Below, one piece after another: positions 20,230 to 30,106 of a stretch of 64,000 bases of DNA. Source of the stretch: an uncultured Clostridia bacterium (GTDB taxonomy: Bacteria; Bacillota; Clostridia; Christensenellales; Borkfalkiaceae); NCBI GenBank assembly GCA_947625385.1, contig CANQOB010000001.1, forward strand, positions 1 to 64,000, in the 5' to 3' direction. Position 1 is the stretch's first letter; each line of letters begins with the position of its first letter. The translations under genes were made by a program, and so were the position numbers. The notes under the pieces were generated by a model that was given only the letters and a program-made list of their open reading frames with translations, was not told where the DNA came from and searched no databases.

Positions 20230-20309
20230 GGTGATCGGGGTCGAACCGATACGGTATCACTACCACAGGATTTTGAGTCCAGCGCGTCTGCCAATTCCAC
20301 CACACCGGC
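20223..20309 (-). tRNA. tRNA-Leu(CAA)
   Basis: Reverse complement GCCGGTGTGGTGGAATTGGCAGACGCGCTGGACTCAAAATCC...GGTTCGACCCCGATCACCGGCACCA. Confidence 0.95.
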
Positions 20310-20405
20310 GCATTCGCAAAAAAATTATACCGAAATCCAAGAGAAAAATCAAGTGATTTTTCAGATATTATTGCAAAAAAAATCAATCCGTGCTAAAATA
20401 TTTCC

Positions 20406-22940
20406 ATGGACAAATTGATTCTCATCGACGGAAACAGCTTATTGAACCGCGCATACTACGCGATGAGCGTATTCACGACCAAAGACGGACTTCCCACCAA
20501 CGGAATCTTCGGCTTCATCAAACTGATTTTCAAGATCATCGACGACGAGTCTCCGCGCTATATGGCGGTGGCGTTCGACGTCCATGCGCCCACCTTCCGC
20601 CACAAGATGTACGGCGCTTACAAGGCGACGCGCAAACCCATGCCGGACGACCTCGTCAAACAAGTCCCCGTTCTCAAAGAGCTCCTCGCCGCCATGCACA
20701 TCCGCACCGTCGAATTGGCGGGCTATGAGGCGGACGACATTCTCGGCACGCTCACAAGGCGTTTCACGAACGTCCATACTCTCGTCTATACGGGGGACCG
20801 CGACGCATACCAGCTCGTCAAAGAGAATGTCGATGTCTGCTTTACGCGCAGAGGGGTGAGCGACCTCGAGCGTCTGACGGCGGAAAACTTTCAGAGCATA
20901 GTCGGCTTGACTCCCGCGCAAATCATCGACGAAAAGGCGCTCATGGGGGATTCCTCCGACAATATCCCCGGGGTGCGGGGCGTGGGACCCAAGAGCGCGA
21001 TCGATCTTCTCACGGAATACGGAGATCTCGACCAAGTGTATGCCCACCTCGGAGAGCTTACGCCGCGCCTTGCGGACCGCCTCCGCGAAAACAGGGAGCT
21101 CGCCTATCTTTCCAGAACGCTTGCGACCATCGATACGAATGTTCCCGTGCCCATCACGCTTGAAGAATGCGTCATCACGCTGCCCTTCCCCGAGGAAGCC
21201 CGTTCGTTCTTTGGGAAGCTTGAATTCCGCTCCCTTGTCAATTCCGACCGTTTCCCCGCAAAAAGAAAGGCGGACGAAGTCATTCTCGTGACCGATGCAA
21301 ACGACTTTCTCGAAAGAGTCCGCTCGCAGCATCTCTTCTCGGTCTGCTATGAAAAAGAGGGGTTCTATATCGCCTTCGGGGACGAGGAATATTTTCTTCC
21401 CATCCGCGAGAATTTTATCGAACGGGGATTTTTCCTCGAAGAGTTGAAACCTGTCCTCGCCTATCTGTTCTCCGCGGAAAACCGCGTGATCGTCCCCGAT
21501 TACAAGGCGTTTTTGCATGTGCTCGGCAGCGTCGGGCTGACGTTCGACGCGGAGGCGGAGGACGTGATGCTGCTCCGCTATCTCGGAGATTCCAATCTCC
21601 GTCCCTCGACCGCAAAGGAGATCGCGAAGGATTTCGCGCTCACCGCGGAGCACTGCGCAAAGGCGCTCTCGCTCGCCGCGGGACAGGCTCTTGCAAAGAC
21701 AAAGGGGACCACGGAAGAGACGCTGTACCGCGAGCTCGAACTTCCGCTCGCCGCCGTTCTCTATAAAATGGAAAAAACGGGCGTGCGCGTGGACGTCAAA
21801 AAATTCCCCGTGTTTGCCGAAAAATACAAGGGGGAACTCGCCGAGCTCTCCGCGCAGATCTACGCGCTCGCGGGCGTGGATTCCTTCAATCTCAACTCGC
21901 CGTTCCAGCTTTCGGAGGTGCTCTTCGACAAACTCGGGTTCGAGACGAAGGGCGTAAAGCACAATTCGAGGGGCGGATTCTCCACCAATGCGGATGTGCT
22001 CGAAAAGCTTGCCGAGGAGCACGAGATCGCGCGTCTCATCCTGCGCTATCGCGAGATTCAAAAATTGCAGTCGACTTACATCGACGGGATCCGCCCGCTC
22101 GTCATCAACGGAATCGTGCACACGACGTATCATCAGACCATGACGACGACGGGACGGCTGTCGAGCGCCAATCCCAACCTGCAAAATATCCCCGTCCGCA
22201 CGGATTCGGGCAGGGAACTGCGGAAAATGTTTGTCGCAAGGGAGGGCTGCGTGCTCGTGGATGCGGACTACTCGCAGATAGAGCTCCGCCTGCTCGCCCA
22301 ATTCTCGGGGTGCGATACGCTGATCGAGGCATACCGCACGGGCGCGGACATCCATACCGCAACGGCGTCGCGCGTGTTCGGCGTTCCCGTCGAGGAAGTG
22401 ACGCCCACGCTTCGCCGTCGGGCAAAGACCATCAATTTCGGCATCATCTACGGCATGAGCGCCTACGGACTCGCAAAGGATCTCGGCTGTTCAAGTTCCG
22501 AAGCGAGCGCATACATCAAAAAGTATTTCGAGGAGCATCCCGCGGTCAAAGCTTATATGGACGGGAACGTGCTGCGGGCGATGCAAACCGGCTATGTGAC
22601 GACCGTGCTCGGCAGAAAGCGCTATATCCCCGAGGTCCGTTCGACAAATTATAATATGCGCTCCTTCGGCGAACGCGCAGCCATGAATATGCCTCTGCAA
22701 GGCAGTGCAGCCGACATCATCAAGATCGCGATGCTGCGCGTTTCGGACCGCCTGCAACGGGACAACTTCAAGTCGAGACTCGTGTTGCAGGTGCATGACG
22801 AGCTTGTTCTCGACTCCCCGGAGGACGAAGCGGAGCGTGCCGCCGCCATGCTCAAAGAGGAGATGGAGAGCGCGTTCACGCTCGACGTCCCGCTCACCGT
22901 GGAGGTCGGGATGGGCAAAAATTGGTATGAAGCAAAGTAA
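20406..22940 (+). CDS. polA: DNA polymerase I
   Basis: 5' nuclease domain (LILIDGNSLLNRAYYA; GDSSDNIPGVRGVGPKSA) and family A motifs (DADYSQIELRLLAQFS; RRRAKTINFGIIYGMS; VLQVHDELVLD). Confidence 0.97.
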   Translation: MDKLILIDGNSLLNRAYYAMSVFTTKDGLPTNGIFGFIKLIFKIIDDESPRYMAVAFDVHAPTFRHKMYGAYKATRKPMPDDLVKQVPVLKELLAAMHIRTVELAGYEADDILGTLTRRFTNVHTLVYTGDRDAYQLVKENVDVCFTRRGVSDLERLTAENFQSIVGLTPAQIIDEKALMGDSSDNIPGVRGVGPKSAIDLLTEYGDLDQVYAHLGELTPRLADRLRENRELAYLSRTLATIDTNVPVPITLEECVITLPFPEEARSFFGKLEFRSLVNSDRFPAKRKADEVILVTDANDFLERVRSQHLFSVCYEKEGFYIAFGDEEYFLPIRENFIERGFFLEELKPVLAYLFSAENRVIVPDYKAFLHVLGSVGLTFDAEAEDVMLLRYLGDSNLRPSTAKEIAKDFALTAEHCAKALSLAAGQALAKTKGTTEETLYRELELPLAAVLYKMEKTGVRVDVKKFPVFAEKYKGELAELSAQIYALAGVDSFNLNSPFQLSEVLFDKLGFETKGVKHNSRGGFSTNADVLEKLAEEHEIARLILRYREIQKLQSTYIDGIRPLVINGIVHTTYHQTMTTTGRLSSANPNLQNIPVRTDSGRELRKMFVAREGCVLVDADYSQIELRLLAQFSGCDTLIEAYRTGADIHTATASRVFGVPVEEVTPTLRRRAKTINFGIIYGMSAYGLAKDLGCSSSEASAYIKKYFEEHPAVKAYMDGNVLRAMQTGYVTTVLGRKRYIPEVRSTNYNMRSFGERAAMNMPLQGSAADIIKIAMLRVSDRLQRDNFKSRLVLQVHDELVLDSPEDEAERAAAMLKEEMESAFTLDVPLTVEVGMGKNWYEAK

Positions 22941-23502
22941 AAAATACGCCATAACGGGCGGAATCGGCAGCGGGAAGAGCGCTTTTCTCGCGATCTTGCG
23001 GAAAAACGGGTATCCCGCTTTTTCCTGCGACGAGATCTCGGATGCGCTTTGGCGGGAGAGGTCGTACCTCGACGGGCTCGCCGCGCTCTTTCCGGAATGC
23101 GTGCGGGAGGGGACGCCCGACAAAGCTGCCGTCGCCGCCCGCGTCTTTTCCGATTCCGCGGCGCTCGAAGCTCTCAACGGATATGCGCATCCGCGCATCA
23201 TGGAGAGGCTCCTCGCCGAAATGGAGGGGTTTCCTCTCTCCTTTGCCGAAGTTCCGCTCCTCTACGAGCGCGGATACCAATCCCTGTTCGACGGCGTGAT
23301 CGCCCTGCGGCGCACGGAGGGGGAGCGGGCAAAGAGCGTCGCAAGGCGGGACGGCATGCGCATGGACGACGTAAAACGGCGCATGGCGCGCCAGCTGGAC
23401 CCGTCCGCGCTGGATATGCGCGGCTGTATCGTCATCGAAAACGACGGAACGCTCGCCGATCTCGAACGTAAGGCGAAAGAAGTTTTATCCGCATTGCTCT
23501 GA
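22927..23502 (+). CDS. coaE: Dephospho-CoA kinase
   Basis: YAITGGIGSGKSAF; overlaps polA stop. Confidence 0.85.
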   Translation: MKQSKKYAITGGIGSGKSAFLAILRKNGYPAFSCDEISDALWRERSYLDGLAALFPECVREGTPDKAAVAARVFSDSAALEALNGYAHPRIMERLLAEMEGFPLSFAEVPLLYERGYQSLFDGVIALRRTEGERAKSVARRDGMRMDDVKRRMARQLDPSALDMRGCIVIENDGTLADLERKAKEVLSALL

Positions 23503-23570
23503 CTGCGCAAAGGCAGAAGTCTGTCTCCGATTCGGTCTCAAAGAAAATTCGGTCTTGACCCAACCATAAA

Positions 23571-23594
23571 AGCCCGCAGCAAGGGCTGCGGGCT
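23571..23594 (-). terminator. tRNA-Trp terminator
   Basis: AGCCCGCAGC-4 nt-GCTGCGGGCT then TTTT on the minus strand. Confidence 0.7.
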
Positions 23595-23598
23595 GTTT

Positions 23599-23673
23599 TG
23601 GCAGGGGAGACGCGACTCGAACACGCAACAGACGGTTTTGGAGACCGTTGCTCTACCATTGAACTACTCCCCT
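23599..23673 (-). tRNA. tRNA-Trp(CCA)
   Basis: Reverse complement AGGGGAGTAGTTCAATGGTAGAGCAACGGTCTCCAAAACCGTCTGTTGCGTGTTCGAGTCGCGTCTCCCCTGCCA. Confidence 0.96.
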
Positions 23674-23754
23674 GTGCGTAAGTATCATTATATACCATTC
23701 TTTGCATTTCGTCAAGAATTTTTTTGCGGAAAATGCAGAAAAAAGGAAGGAAGC

Positions 23755-24201
23755 ATGAAAAAGAAAGTCACGCTCTATACGGACGGCGCCTGTTCGGGAA
23801 ATCCCGGCAGAGGCGGTTGGGGTGCGGTTTTGCTCTATCGCGACCACAGGCTCGAACTCTCGGGCGGGGAAGCGGAGACGACGAATAACCGCATGGAACT
23901 TCTCGCCGTCATCAGCGGGCTCGAACACTTGAAATACGCCTGTGAGGTCGACATTTACAGCGATTCCGCGTATGTCGTGCGTGCCTTCGAGGAGGGCTGG
24001 GTCGCCGATTGGGAGCGGAGCGGCTGGAAAAAGGCGGACAAAAAAGCCGTCCTCAACGACGACCTCTGGAAGCGCCTTCTCGCGCTCACCCGCAAGCACG
24101 ACATCGTCTTTCATAAGGTGAAAGGGCATGCGGACGACGAGCTGAATAATCTCTGCGACAAACTTGCCCGTGCCGCCATTAAGTCCGCATCCGACTTATA
24201 A
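23755..24201 (+). CDS. rnhA: Ribonuclease HI
   Basis: MKKKVTLYTDGACSGNPGRGGWGAVL; TNNRMELLAVI; YSDSAYVV; KVKGHADDELNNLCDKLAR. Confidence 0.95.
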   Translation: MKKKVTLYTDGACSGNPGRGGWGAVLLYRDHRLELSGGEAETTNNRMELLAVISGLEHLKYACEVDIYSDSAYVVRAFEEGWVADWERSGWKKADKKAVLNDDLWKRLLALTRKHDIVFHKVKGHADDELNNLCDKLARAAIKSASDL

Positions 24202-24239
24202 TTCCGCACGCGCGTGTATATACTAACTGTAATCGGACT

Positions 24240-25259
24240 ATGACGAAAACGATGCTCAAAGTTTTCCATACGGTGCTCATCGCGCTTGCCTGCGCGGCGA
24301 CCGAAGTCTTTTTGGTGCTCTGCCTGCTTCCCTTCCGGGAGGCGTGGGGGGAGACTTGGTTTTGGCTCGCCATCCTCGGGGGGAGCCTTTTCGATCTCGC
24401 GCTCTTTGTCACCGATCTCGTCTGCTATTTTCTCGGAAAACAAGTGATCTATAAGGCTTGCATCACGGTCTATGTCATGGCGGTGGTGTTTGCCGCGCTC
24501 CTCTATGCGCTGATCGCAACGGGCTTTTTTGACGTTTTGCGCGACCAAAAACGTCTTGAAGAATATCTCGAACGCTCCGGGAAATGGATGGGGGCGGTGT
24601 TCGTGCTCCTGCAATTTTTACAGGTCGTCATTCTGCCCATTCCGAGCACGGTCACCGTTGTGGCGGGCGCCGTTTTGTTCGGACCGCTCGTCGGGAGTCT
24701 CCTCAGCCTTCTCGGCATCGTCCTCGGCTCTCTCGTCGGCTTTCTCATCGGAAGATACGCCGGCACGCGTGTGGGGTACTGGCTCATCGGGAAGGAAAAC
24801 CTCGAAAAATGGCTGAACAAGATCAAGGGAAAGGATAAACTTCTCTTGACGGCGATGTTTCTTCTGCCCGTCTTTCCCGACGACGTTTTGTGCTTCGTCG
24901 CGGGGATGAGCTCGATGTCGCTCATCTACTTTCTCGCCGTGATCGTCATTTCGAGGATTCTCGCGATCTTCACGACGAGCTATTCCATCTCCCTCATTCC
25001 CTTCGATACGTGGTGGGGATTGCTCATCTGGGGAATCCTCGGCGTGCTCATCGTCATCCTTTTCGTCGTCCTCTACAAGAAGTCGGACGCGATCTTGGGT
25101 TGGTTCGAGAAAAAGTTCCGCCCGTCCCGCGTCAAAGAGGAGCGCAAAAAAGGGGAATTTTCCGTCGATGTCGTCAGCCCGGACGGCGATCTCGTCACAA
25201 AATCCGTGCCGAAAGAGGGGGAAGCGCCCCCGCTGAAGGGGGACGAAAATTCCGAATGA
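24240..25259 (+). CDS. VTT-domain (TVP38/DedA-like) membrane protein
   Basis: PIPSTVTVVAGAVLFGPLVGSLLSLLGIVLGSLVGFLIGRYAG. Confidence 0.75.
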   Translation: MTKTMLKVFHTVLIALACAATEVFLVLCLLPFREAWGETWFWLAILGGSLFDLALFVTDLVCYFLGKQVIYKACITVYVMAVVFAALLYALIATGFFDVLRDQKRLEEYLERSGKWMGAVFVLLQFLQVVILPIPSTVTVVAGAVLFGPLVGSLLSLLGIVLGSLVGFLIGRYAGTRVGYWLIGKENLEKWLNKIKGKDKLLLTAMFLLPVFPDDVLCFVAGMSSMSLIYFLAVIVISRILAIFTTSYSISLIPFDTWWGLLIWGILGVLIVILFVVLYKKSDAILGWFEKKFRPSRVKEERKKGEFSVDVVSPDGDLVTKSVPKEGEAPPLKGDENSE

Positions 25260-25264
25260 CTTGC

Positions 25265-25286
25265 CGCCCCGCGTGGGCGGTTTTTT
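25265..25286 (+). terminator. Intrinsic terminator
   Basis: CCGCCC-GCGT-GGGCGG-TTTTTT. Confidence 0.8.
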
Positions 25287-25320
25287 CGTGAAAATTTTTC
25301 CGAAAATTTTGTGAATCTTC

Positions 25321-25348
25321 TTGCTTTTTCCCTTAGATCGTGTATAAT
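25321..25348 (+). promoter_or_regulatory. Putative promoter of the decarboxylase/transcarboxylase-like operon
   Basis: TTGCTT-16 bp-TATAAT. Confidence 0.55.
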
Positions 25349-25394
25349 GATATGTGGTAGAAATTGGTGTTTTTTCCAACGGCAAGAGGTGTTT

Positions 25395-26738
25395 ATGAAT
25401 AAAATCGAACAGTTGAGAGCGCGTCGGGAGTCGCTGAGAAGCGCGGAAAACGCCGTGCGCGCGAGCATCGCCGCCCTTGTGGATGAGGACAGCTTCGTCG
25501 AACTCGCGGCGTTTGCGTATTCGAAGAGCGAACTCTGGCAGGAGGAAGCGCACGGAGAGGGGGTCGCGGTCGGCTTTGCGACCATCGGCGGCTATCCCTT
25601 TTACCTCGTCGCGCAGAATTTCGACGTCTGCTACGGCGGGCTCTCCAAGGCGAACTGCGACAAGATCTCCAAGGCGCTCGCCGCGGCGGAGAAGAGCGGG
25701 ACGCCCGTCGTCTATCTGCTCCATTCCTTCGGCGTCCGCATCGGCGAGGGGGTGAACGTCCTCGAAGGCATCGGACAGATGCTTTCCTCGGCGGCAAGGC
25801 TCAAAGGAAGCGTGCTGCAATTCGCCATTCTCGACGGGGAAGTCTACGGCTCGGCGGCAGCGCTTGCGTCGGTATGCGACGCCGTCCTGTTTACGGAAAA
25901 GGCTGCGCTGTGCCTCTCCTCGCCCTTTGTGCTCTCTGCCAAGGCGGGAAAAAATCTCTCCGCCGTGCAGGTGGGGGGGTACGCCGCGCTGGACCGCGCG
26001 AATTTCGCCGCGCTTTCCGTCAAAGACCTGCGGGATGCCGCCTCGAAAATTTTGAACATTTGCGACTTCGTCAAGGCGGAGACGTTGGACGCCGAACTCA
26101 ATGCGCCCTGCCCCGCGCTCAACTCTTCGGCAGACGCCAAGGCGGTGCTCTCCTTGCTCGAAGGCGGTGTGGAGCTCGGTGCGAACGCATGGAGCGAAGC
26201 GCATACCGTCCTTGCGAGGCTGGGCGGAATCGCCGTTGCCGCCGTCGTCATGGAAGGCGTGCGCCTGACGGCGGGCGTGATGAACAAGATTGCCAAATTC
26301 GTGGAGTTCGCTTGCAATTACGACCTGCCGCTTGTCTTTTTCGTGGACTGCGCGGGCGTCGAGGAAACTTGCGATGCGCAGAACAGCGGAATCTACGAGG
26401 CGATATGCGATTATCTGACCCTTCTCGGCGCGGCAGACAGGAAGATCGCCGCCGTCACGGGCAATGCGATCGGGCTCGGCTATTCGCTCTTTGCGGCGAA
26501 ATCGGCGGGGTTTGATTATACGTTTGCGCTCGCGACCGCAAAGATCGCCCTCTTCGACAGCGCGAAGAGCGCGCAGATCGAGTTCCCCGGCAAGGATGCG
26601 GCGCAAGTCGCCCGTCAGTACGATGAACAGCTTGCCGACCCCGTGCATGCGGCGAAGGGCGGGTATCTCGACGATATCGTGGAGCCGCAATTCCTCAAAC
26701 AATATCTCATCGCGGCATTGCAGACGCTCGTCCGCTGA
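25395..26738 (+). CDS. Carboxyl transferase domain protein (MmdA/PCC-beta-like, divergent)
   Basis: Crotonase/carboxyltransferase-like fold segments; first gene of a cluster with OadG, biotin carrier, OadB, OadA-like proteins. Confidence 0.65.
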   Translation: MNKIEQLRARRESLRSAENAVRASIAALVDEDSFVELAAFAYSKSELWQEEAHGEGVAVGFATIGGYPFYLVAQNFDVCYGGLSKANCDKISKALAAAEKSGTPVVYLLHSFGVRIGEGVNVLEGIGQMLSSAARLKGSVLQFAILDGEVYGSAAALASVCDAVLFTEKAALCLSSPFVLSAKAGKNLSAVQVGGYAALDRANFAALSVKDLRDAASKILNICDFVKAETLDAELNAPCPALNSSADAKAVLSLLEGGVELGANAWSEAHTVLARLGGIAVAAVVMEGVRLTAGVMNKIAKFVEFACNYDLPLVFFVDCAGVEETCDAQNSGIYEAICDYLTLLGAADRKIAAVTGNAIGLGYSLFAAKSAGFDYTFALATAKIALFDSAKSAQIEFPGKDAAQVARQYDEQLADPVHAAKGGYLDDIVEPQFLKQYLIAALQTLVR

Positions 26739-26747
26739 GGAGGAATC

Positions 26748-27074
26748 ATGGGAGCTTGTCTTTTGGATAGTTGGTTCAAGATCGACCCCGGCGAAGGCGC
26801 ATTCTATGCGCTGTTCGGGCTCTTGTTCGTCTTTGCGGGAATCGTGCTTTTGATCGTCATCCTGTGGCTCATCGGTCTGGTGATGAAAAAGGTCGAAGGC
26901 TTGCGGCAGGCGAAGCACGAGAAAAAAGCGGCGCTTGCCGTCCCGTCGGCGCCCGCGGCGCAGGAGGGGATCTCTCCCGAGACCGTGGCTGCCATCACGG
27001 CGGCGATCTCCGCGTGTTTGGAACAGGAACAGGGAAAATGCGACTTTGTCGTCCGCAGAATCAAGAGAATATAA
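26748..27074 (+). CDS. OadG-family small membrane subunit
   Basis: Single N-terminal TM followed by charged tail and EGISPETVAAITAAISACLEQ typical of OadG-like proteins; position in cluster. Confidence 0.7.
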   Translation: MGACLLDSWFKIDPGEGAFYALFGLLFVFAGIVLLIVILWLIGLVMKKVEGLRQAKHEKKAALAVPSAPAAQEGISPETVAAITAAISACLEQEQGKCDFVVRRIKRI

Positions 27075-27085
27075 AGAGGTAAATT

Positions 27086-27430
27086 ATGCGAAATTTTATC
27101 GTAACGGTAGACGGAAAACAGTATGAAGTCGGTGTGGAAGAGGTAGGCGTCGGTTCGCCGTCGGTGACGGCGACTCCCGTTGCGGCTGCCGCGCCCGCTT
27201 CGCCCGCGGCGCCCGTCAAGGGCACGAAGGTGCTCTCGCCCTTCCCGGGGCTCATCAAAAATCTGCTCGTCGCGAACGGGACGGCTGTCAAAAAAGATCA
27301 GCCGATTCTCGTGCTCGAAGCCATGAAGATGGACAACGACATCACTGCGCCGTGCGCGGGCGTCGTCACTTTCCAAGTGACAAAGGGCTCCAATGTGGAG
27401 TCGGATGCCTTGCTCGCCGTGATCGGATAA
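27086..27430 (+). CDS. Biotin carboxyl carrier protein
   Basis: VLEAMKMDNDITAP biotinylation motif after Ala/Pro-rich linker. Confidence 0.9.
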   Translation: MRNFIVTVDGKQYEVGVEEVGVGSPSVTATPVAAAAPASPAAPVKGTKVLSPFPGLIKNLLVANGTAVKKDQPILVLEAMKMDNDITAPCAGVVTFQVTKGSNVESDALLAVIG

Positions 27431-27439
27431 GGGAGAGCT

Positions 27440-28642
27440 ATGCAGACGAATTTCCTCGCCCTCGATTTCGGGGGCATCTTCACCAAGCTGTGGAATTCGA
27501 TGGGAATTTCCCAGGGGGGCTGGCAGAACTATGTGATGCTCGCCATCTCCCTTGTGCTCTTTTTCCTCGCGATCGTGAAAAAGTACGAGCCCATGCTGCT
27601 TTTGCCGATCGCGTTCGGGATGTTCCTCATCAATCTCCCCGGCGCAGAGGCGATTCTGTGGGGGACATATCCCGAAGGGCTTCCCGCAGACGCCCATACT
27701 TATGAGGCGGTAGAGGCTTCGAGCCGCGGGCTTTTGTGGTATCTCTATTACGGCGTGGATAAGGTCATCTACCCGCCGCTCATCTTCCTCGGCATCGGCG
27801 CCATGACGGACTTCGGACCGCTCATCGCCAATCCGAAGAGCATGCTCATCGGGGCGGGCGCCCAGCTCGGCATCTTTGTTGCGCTCTTCGGCGCCGTGCT
27901 CCTCGGCTTTTCGGGCGCGGAAGCGGCGGCGATCGCCATCATCGGCGGGGCGGACGGGCCGACTGCCATCTACGTCTCCAAGATGCTGGCGGAGAACCTG
28001 GTCCCGACCATCGCCATTGCGGCATATTCGTATATGGCGCTCATCCCCGCGATTCAAAAACCCGTCATGCGGCTGCTCACGACGAAAAAGGAGCGCGCCA
28101 TCCGCATGAAGCCCCTCCGCCAGGTCTCCAAAGCGGAGAAAGTGATCTTCCCGATCGCGGTCACGCTCATCGTGGGGCTGTTGCTTCCCGACGCGATCCC
28201 GCTCCTCGGGATGCTGATGCTCGGGAACCTGTTCCGCGAGTCGGGCGTGGTGGAGCGCCTTTCCTCGCAGGCGCAGAACGGGCTGATCAATACGATCACC
28301 ATCTTTCTCGGCATTGCGGTCGGCTGCAAGGCGAAGGGGGAGATCTTCCTCACGACCCAGACGCTCGGCATCCTTGCGATCGGTATTTTCGCCTTCTACT
28401 GCGGAACGATCGGCGGGCTGCTCACCGCGAAGGTGATGTGCAAGGTGACGAAGGGGAAGATCAATCCGCTCATCGGCTCGGCGGGGGTCTCCGCCGTTCC
28501 CATGGCGGCGCGCATTTCCGAGGACGTCGGACGGGAGACCGACCCCAACAACCATCTTCTGATGCACGCAATGGGTCCCAATGTCGCGGGAGTCATCGGC
28601 TCCGCGCTTGCGGCGGGCATGCTGCTTGCGTGCTTCGGGTAA
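27440..28642 (+). CDS. oadB: Sodium-ion-translocating decarboxylase beta subunit
   Basis: IIGGADGPTAIYVSKMLAE; GVSAVPMAARISEDVGRETDPNNHLLMHAMGPNVAGVIGSA. Confidence 0.93.
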   Translation: MQTNFLALDFGGIFTKLWNSMGISQGGWQNYVMLAISLVLFFLAIVKKYEPMLLLPIAFGMFLINLPGAEAILWGTYPEGLPADAHTYEAVEASSRGLLWYLYYGVDKVIYPPLIFLGIGAMTDFGPLIANPKSMLIGAGAQLGIFVALFGAVLLGFSGAEAAAIAIIGGADGPTAIYVSKMLAENLVPTIAIAAYSYMALIPAIQKPVMRLLTTKKERAIRMKPLRQVSKAEKVIFPIAVTLIVGLLLPDAIPLLGMLMLGNLFRESGVVERLSSQAQNGLINTITIFLGIAVGCKAKGEIFLTTQTLGILAIGIFAFYCGTIGGLLTAKVMCKVTKGKINPLIGSAGVSAVPMAARISEDVGRETDPNNHLLMHAMGPNVAGVIGSALAAGMLLACFG

Positions 28643-28667
28643 CGCTTCGTGAATGGAAGGAGTTTAT

Positions 28668-30086
28668 ATGGCTAAAAAAGTTTTGATCATGGATACCATT
28701 CTGCGCGACGCGCACCAATCGCAGGCGGCGACGCGCATGCGCACGGAACAGATGATTCCCGTCCTCGAACAGCTCGACGACGTAGGCTATTATTCTCTGG
28801 AAGGGTGGGGCGGAGCCACCTTCGATACCTGCATGCGCTTTTTGAGCGAGGACCCGTGGGAGCGGCTCCGTACGCTTCGCAGATACCTCAAAAAGACGCC
28901 CATCCAGATGCTCCTGCGCGGACAGAACCTTCTCGGGTACCGGAATTATGCGGACGATCTCGTCGATAAGCTCGTCGATAAGTGCTTTGAGAACGGAATC
29001 GGGGTCATCCGCGTGTTCGATGCGCTCAACGACCCGCGCAACATCGCCGCTTCCATGCGCGCGATCAAAAAATACGGGGCGCCCGTGCACGGCGTGTGCG
29101 AAGCGGCGATCTCCTATACGACGGGTCCCGTGTACACCCTCGACTATTTTGTCAACCTCGCCAAGACCTACGAGAGCATGGGGGCGGACAATATCTGCAT
29201 CAAGGACATGGCGAATCTCCTGCTTCCGTTCGAAGCATACGAGCTCGTCACCGCGCTCAAAAAGGCGCTGCGCCCGGAGACGAAACTGCATCTGCACACC
29301 CATAACACCACGGGGACGGGCGATATGGTCAATCTCATGGCGATTCAAGCGGGGGTGGATATCGTAGATACCGCGCTCTCGCCGCTCGCCAACGGCACAT
29401 CCCAGCCTGCAACGGAATCCCTCGTCGCCACTCTGCAAGGGACCCCGTACGATACGGGTATTGACCTTGCCAAGCTCATTCCCATCGCCGCGCACTTCAA
29501 AAAAGTCGCCGCCGAACTCGAAAAGGAGGGCTCGCTCAACCCGAAGGTAAGGCAGGTCGATGTCAATACGCTCATCTATCAGGTGCCCGGCGGCATGCTT
29601 TCCAACCTCATGAACCAGCTCAAAAAAGCCGGCAAAGAGGATAAACTGCCCGAAGTGCTCGCCGAGGTGCCCAACGTGAGAAGGGATTGCGGATATCCGC
29701 CTCTCGTCACGCCCTCTTCGCAAATCGTCGGCACGCAGGCGGTCATGAACGTCGTCATGGGCGAACGGTATAAGATGGTCACAAAGGAGACAAGGGATCT
29801 CTTTGCGGGCAAATACGGACGCGTCCCCATGCCCATCGACGAGGAGGTCGCCGCAAAGGTCCTCAAAGGGGAACCGCGCATCGATCACCGCCCGGCGGAC
29901 GACCTTGCGCCCGAGTACGAAAAGCTCAAAGCGGAACTCATCGAAAAGGGCTTCTATACGCAGGAGGAGGACGTGCTCTCCTATGCTTCTTTCCCGGAGG
30001 TCGCCGAAAATTTCTTCAAATGGAGAAAGGCGCGCACGGAAGGTGTGGACGGAGACCTCGCCAAAACGGGCGTCTATCCGGTCTGA
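28668..30086 (+). CDS. oadA: Oxaloacetate decarboxylase alpha / pyruvate carboxylase subunit B carboxyltransferase domain
   Basis: IMDTILRDAHQSQAATRMRTEQM; GGATFDTCMRFLSEDPWERLR; HTHNTTGTGDM. Confidence 0.88.
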   Translation: MAKKVLIMDTILRDAHQSQAATRMRTEQMIPVLEQLDDVGYYSLEGWGGATFDTCMRFLSEDPWERLRTLRRYLKKTPIQMLLRGQNLLGYRNYADDLVDKLVDKCFENGIGVIRVFDALNDPRNIAASMRAIKKYGAPVHGVCEAAISYTTGPVYTLDYFVNLAKTYESMGADNICIKDMANLLLPFEAYELVTALKKALRPETKLHLHTHNTTGTGDMVNLMAIQAGVDIVDTALSPLANGTSQPATESLVATLQGTPYDTGIDLAKLIPIAAHFKKVAAELEKEGSLNPKVRQVDVNTLIYQVPGGMLSNLMNQLKKAGKEDKLPEVLAEVPNVRRDCGYPPLVTPSSQIVGTQAVMNVVMGERYKMVTKETRDLFAGKYGRVPMPIDEEVAAKVLKGEPRIDHRPADDLAPEYEKLKAELIEKGFYTQEEDVLSYASFPEVAENFFKWRKARTEGVDGDLAKTGVYPV

Positions 30087-30106
30087 ACGCAACAGACCTC
30101 AAACGT

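Noticed and set aside
24618-26918. 766-aa antisense ORF opposite the VTT and carboxyltransferase genes
   Set aside because: Crosses a terminator and promoter on the sense strand and lacks domain signatures.
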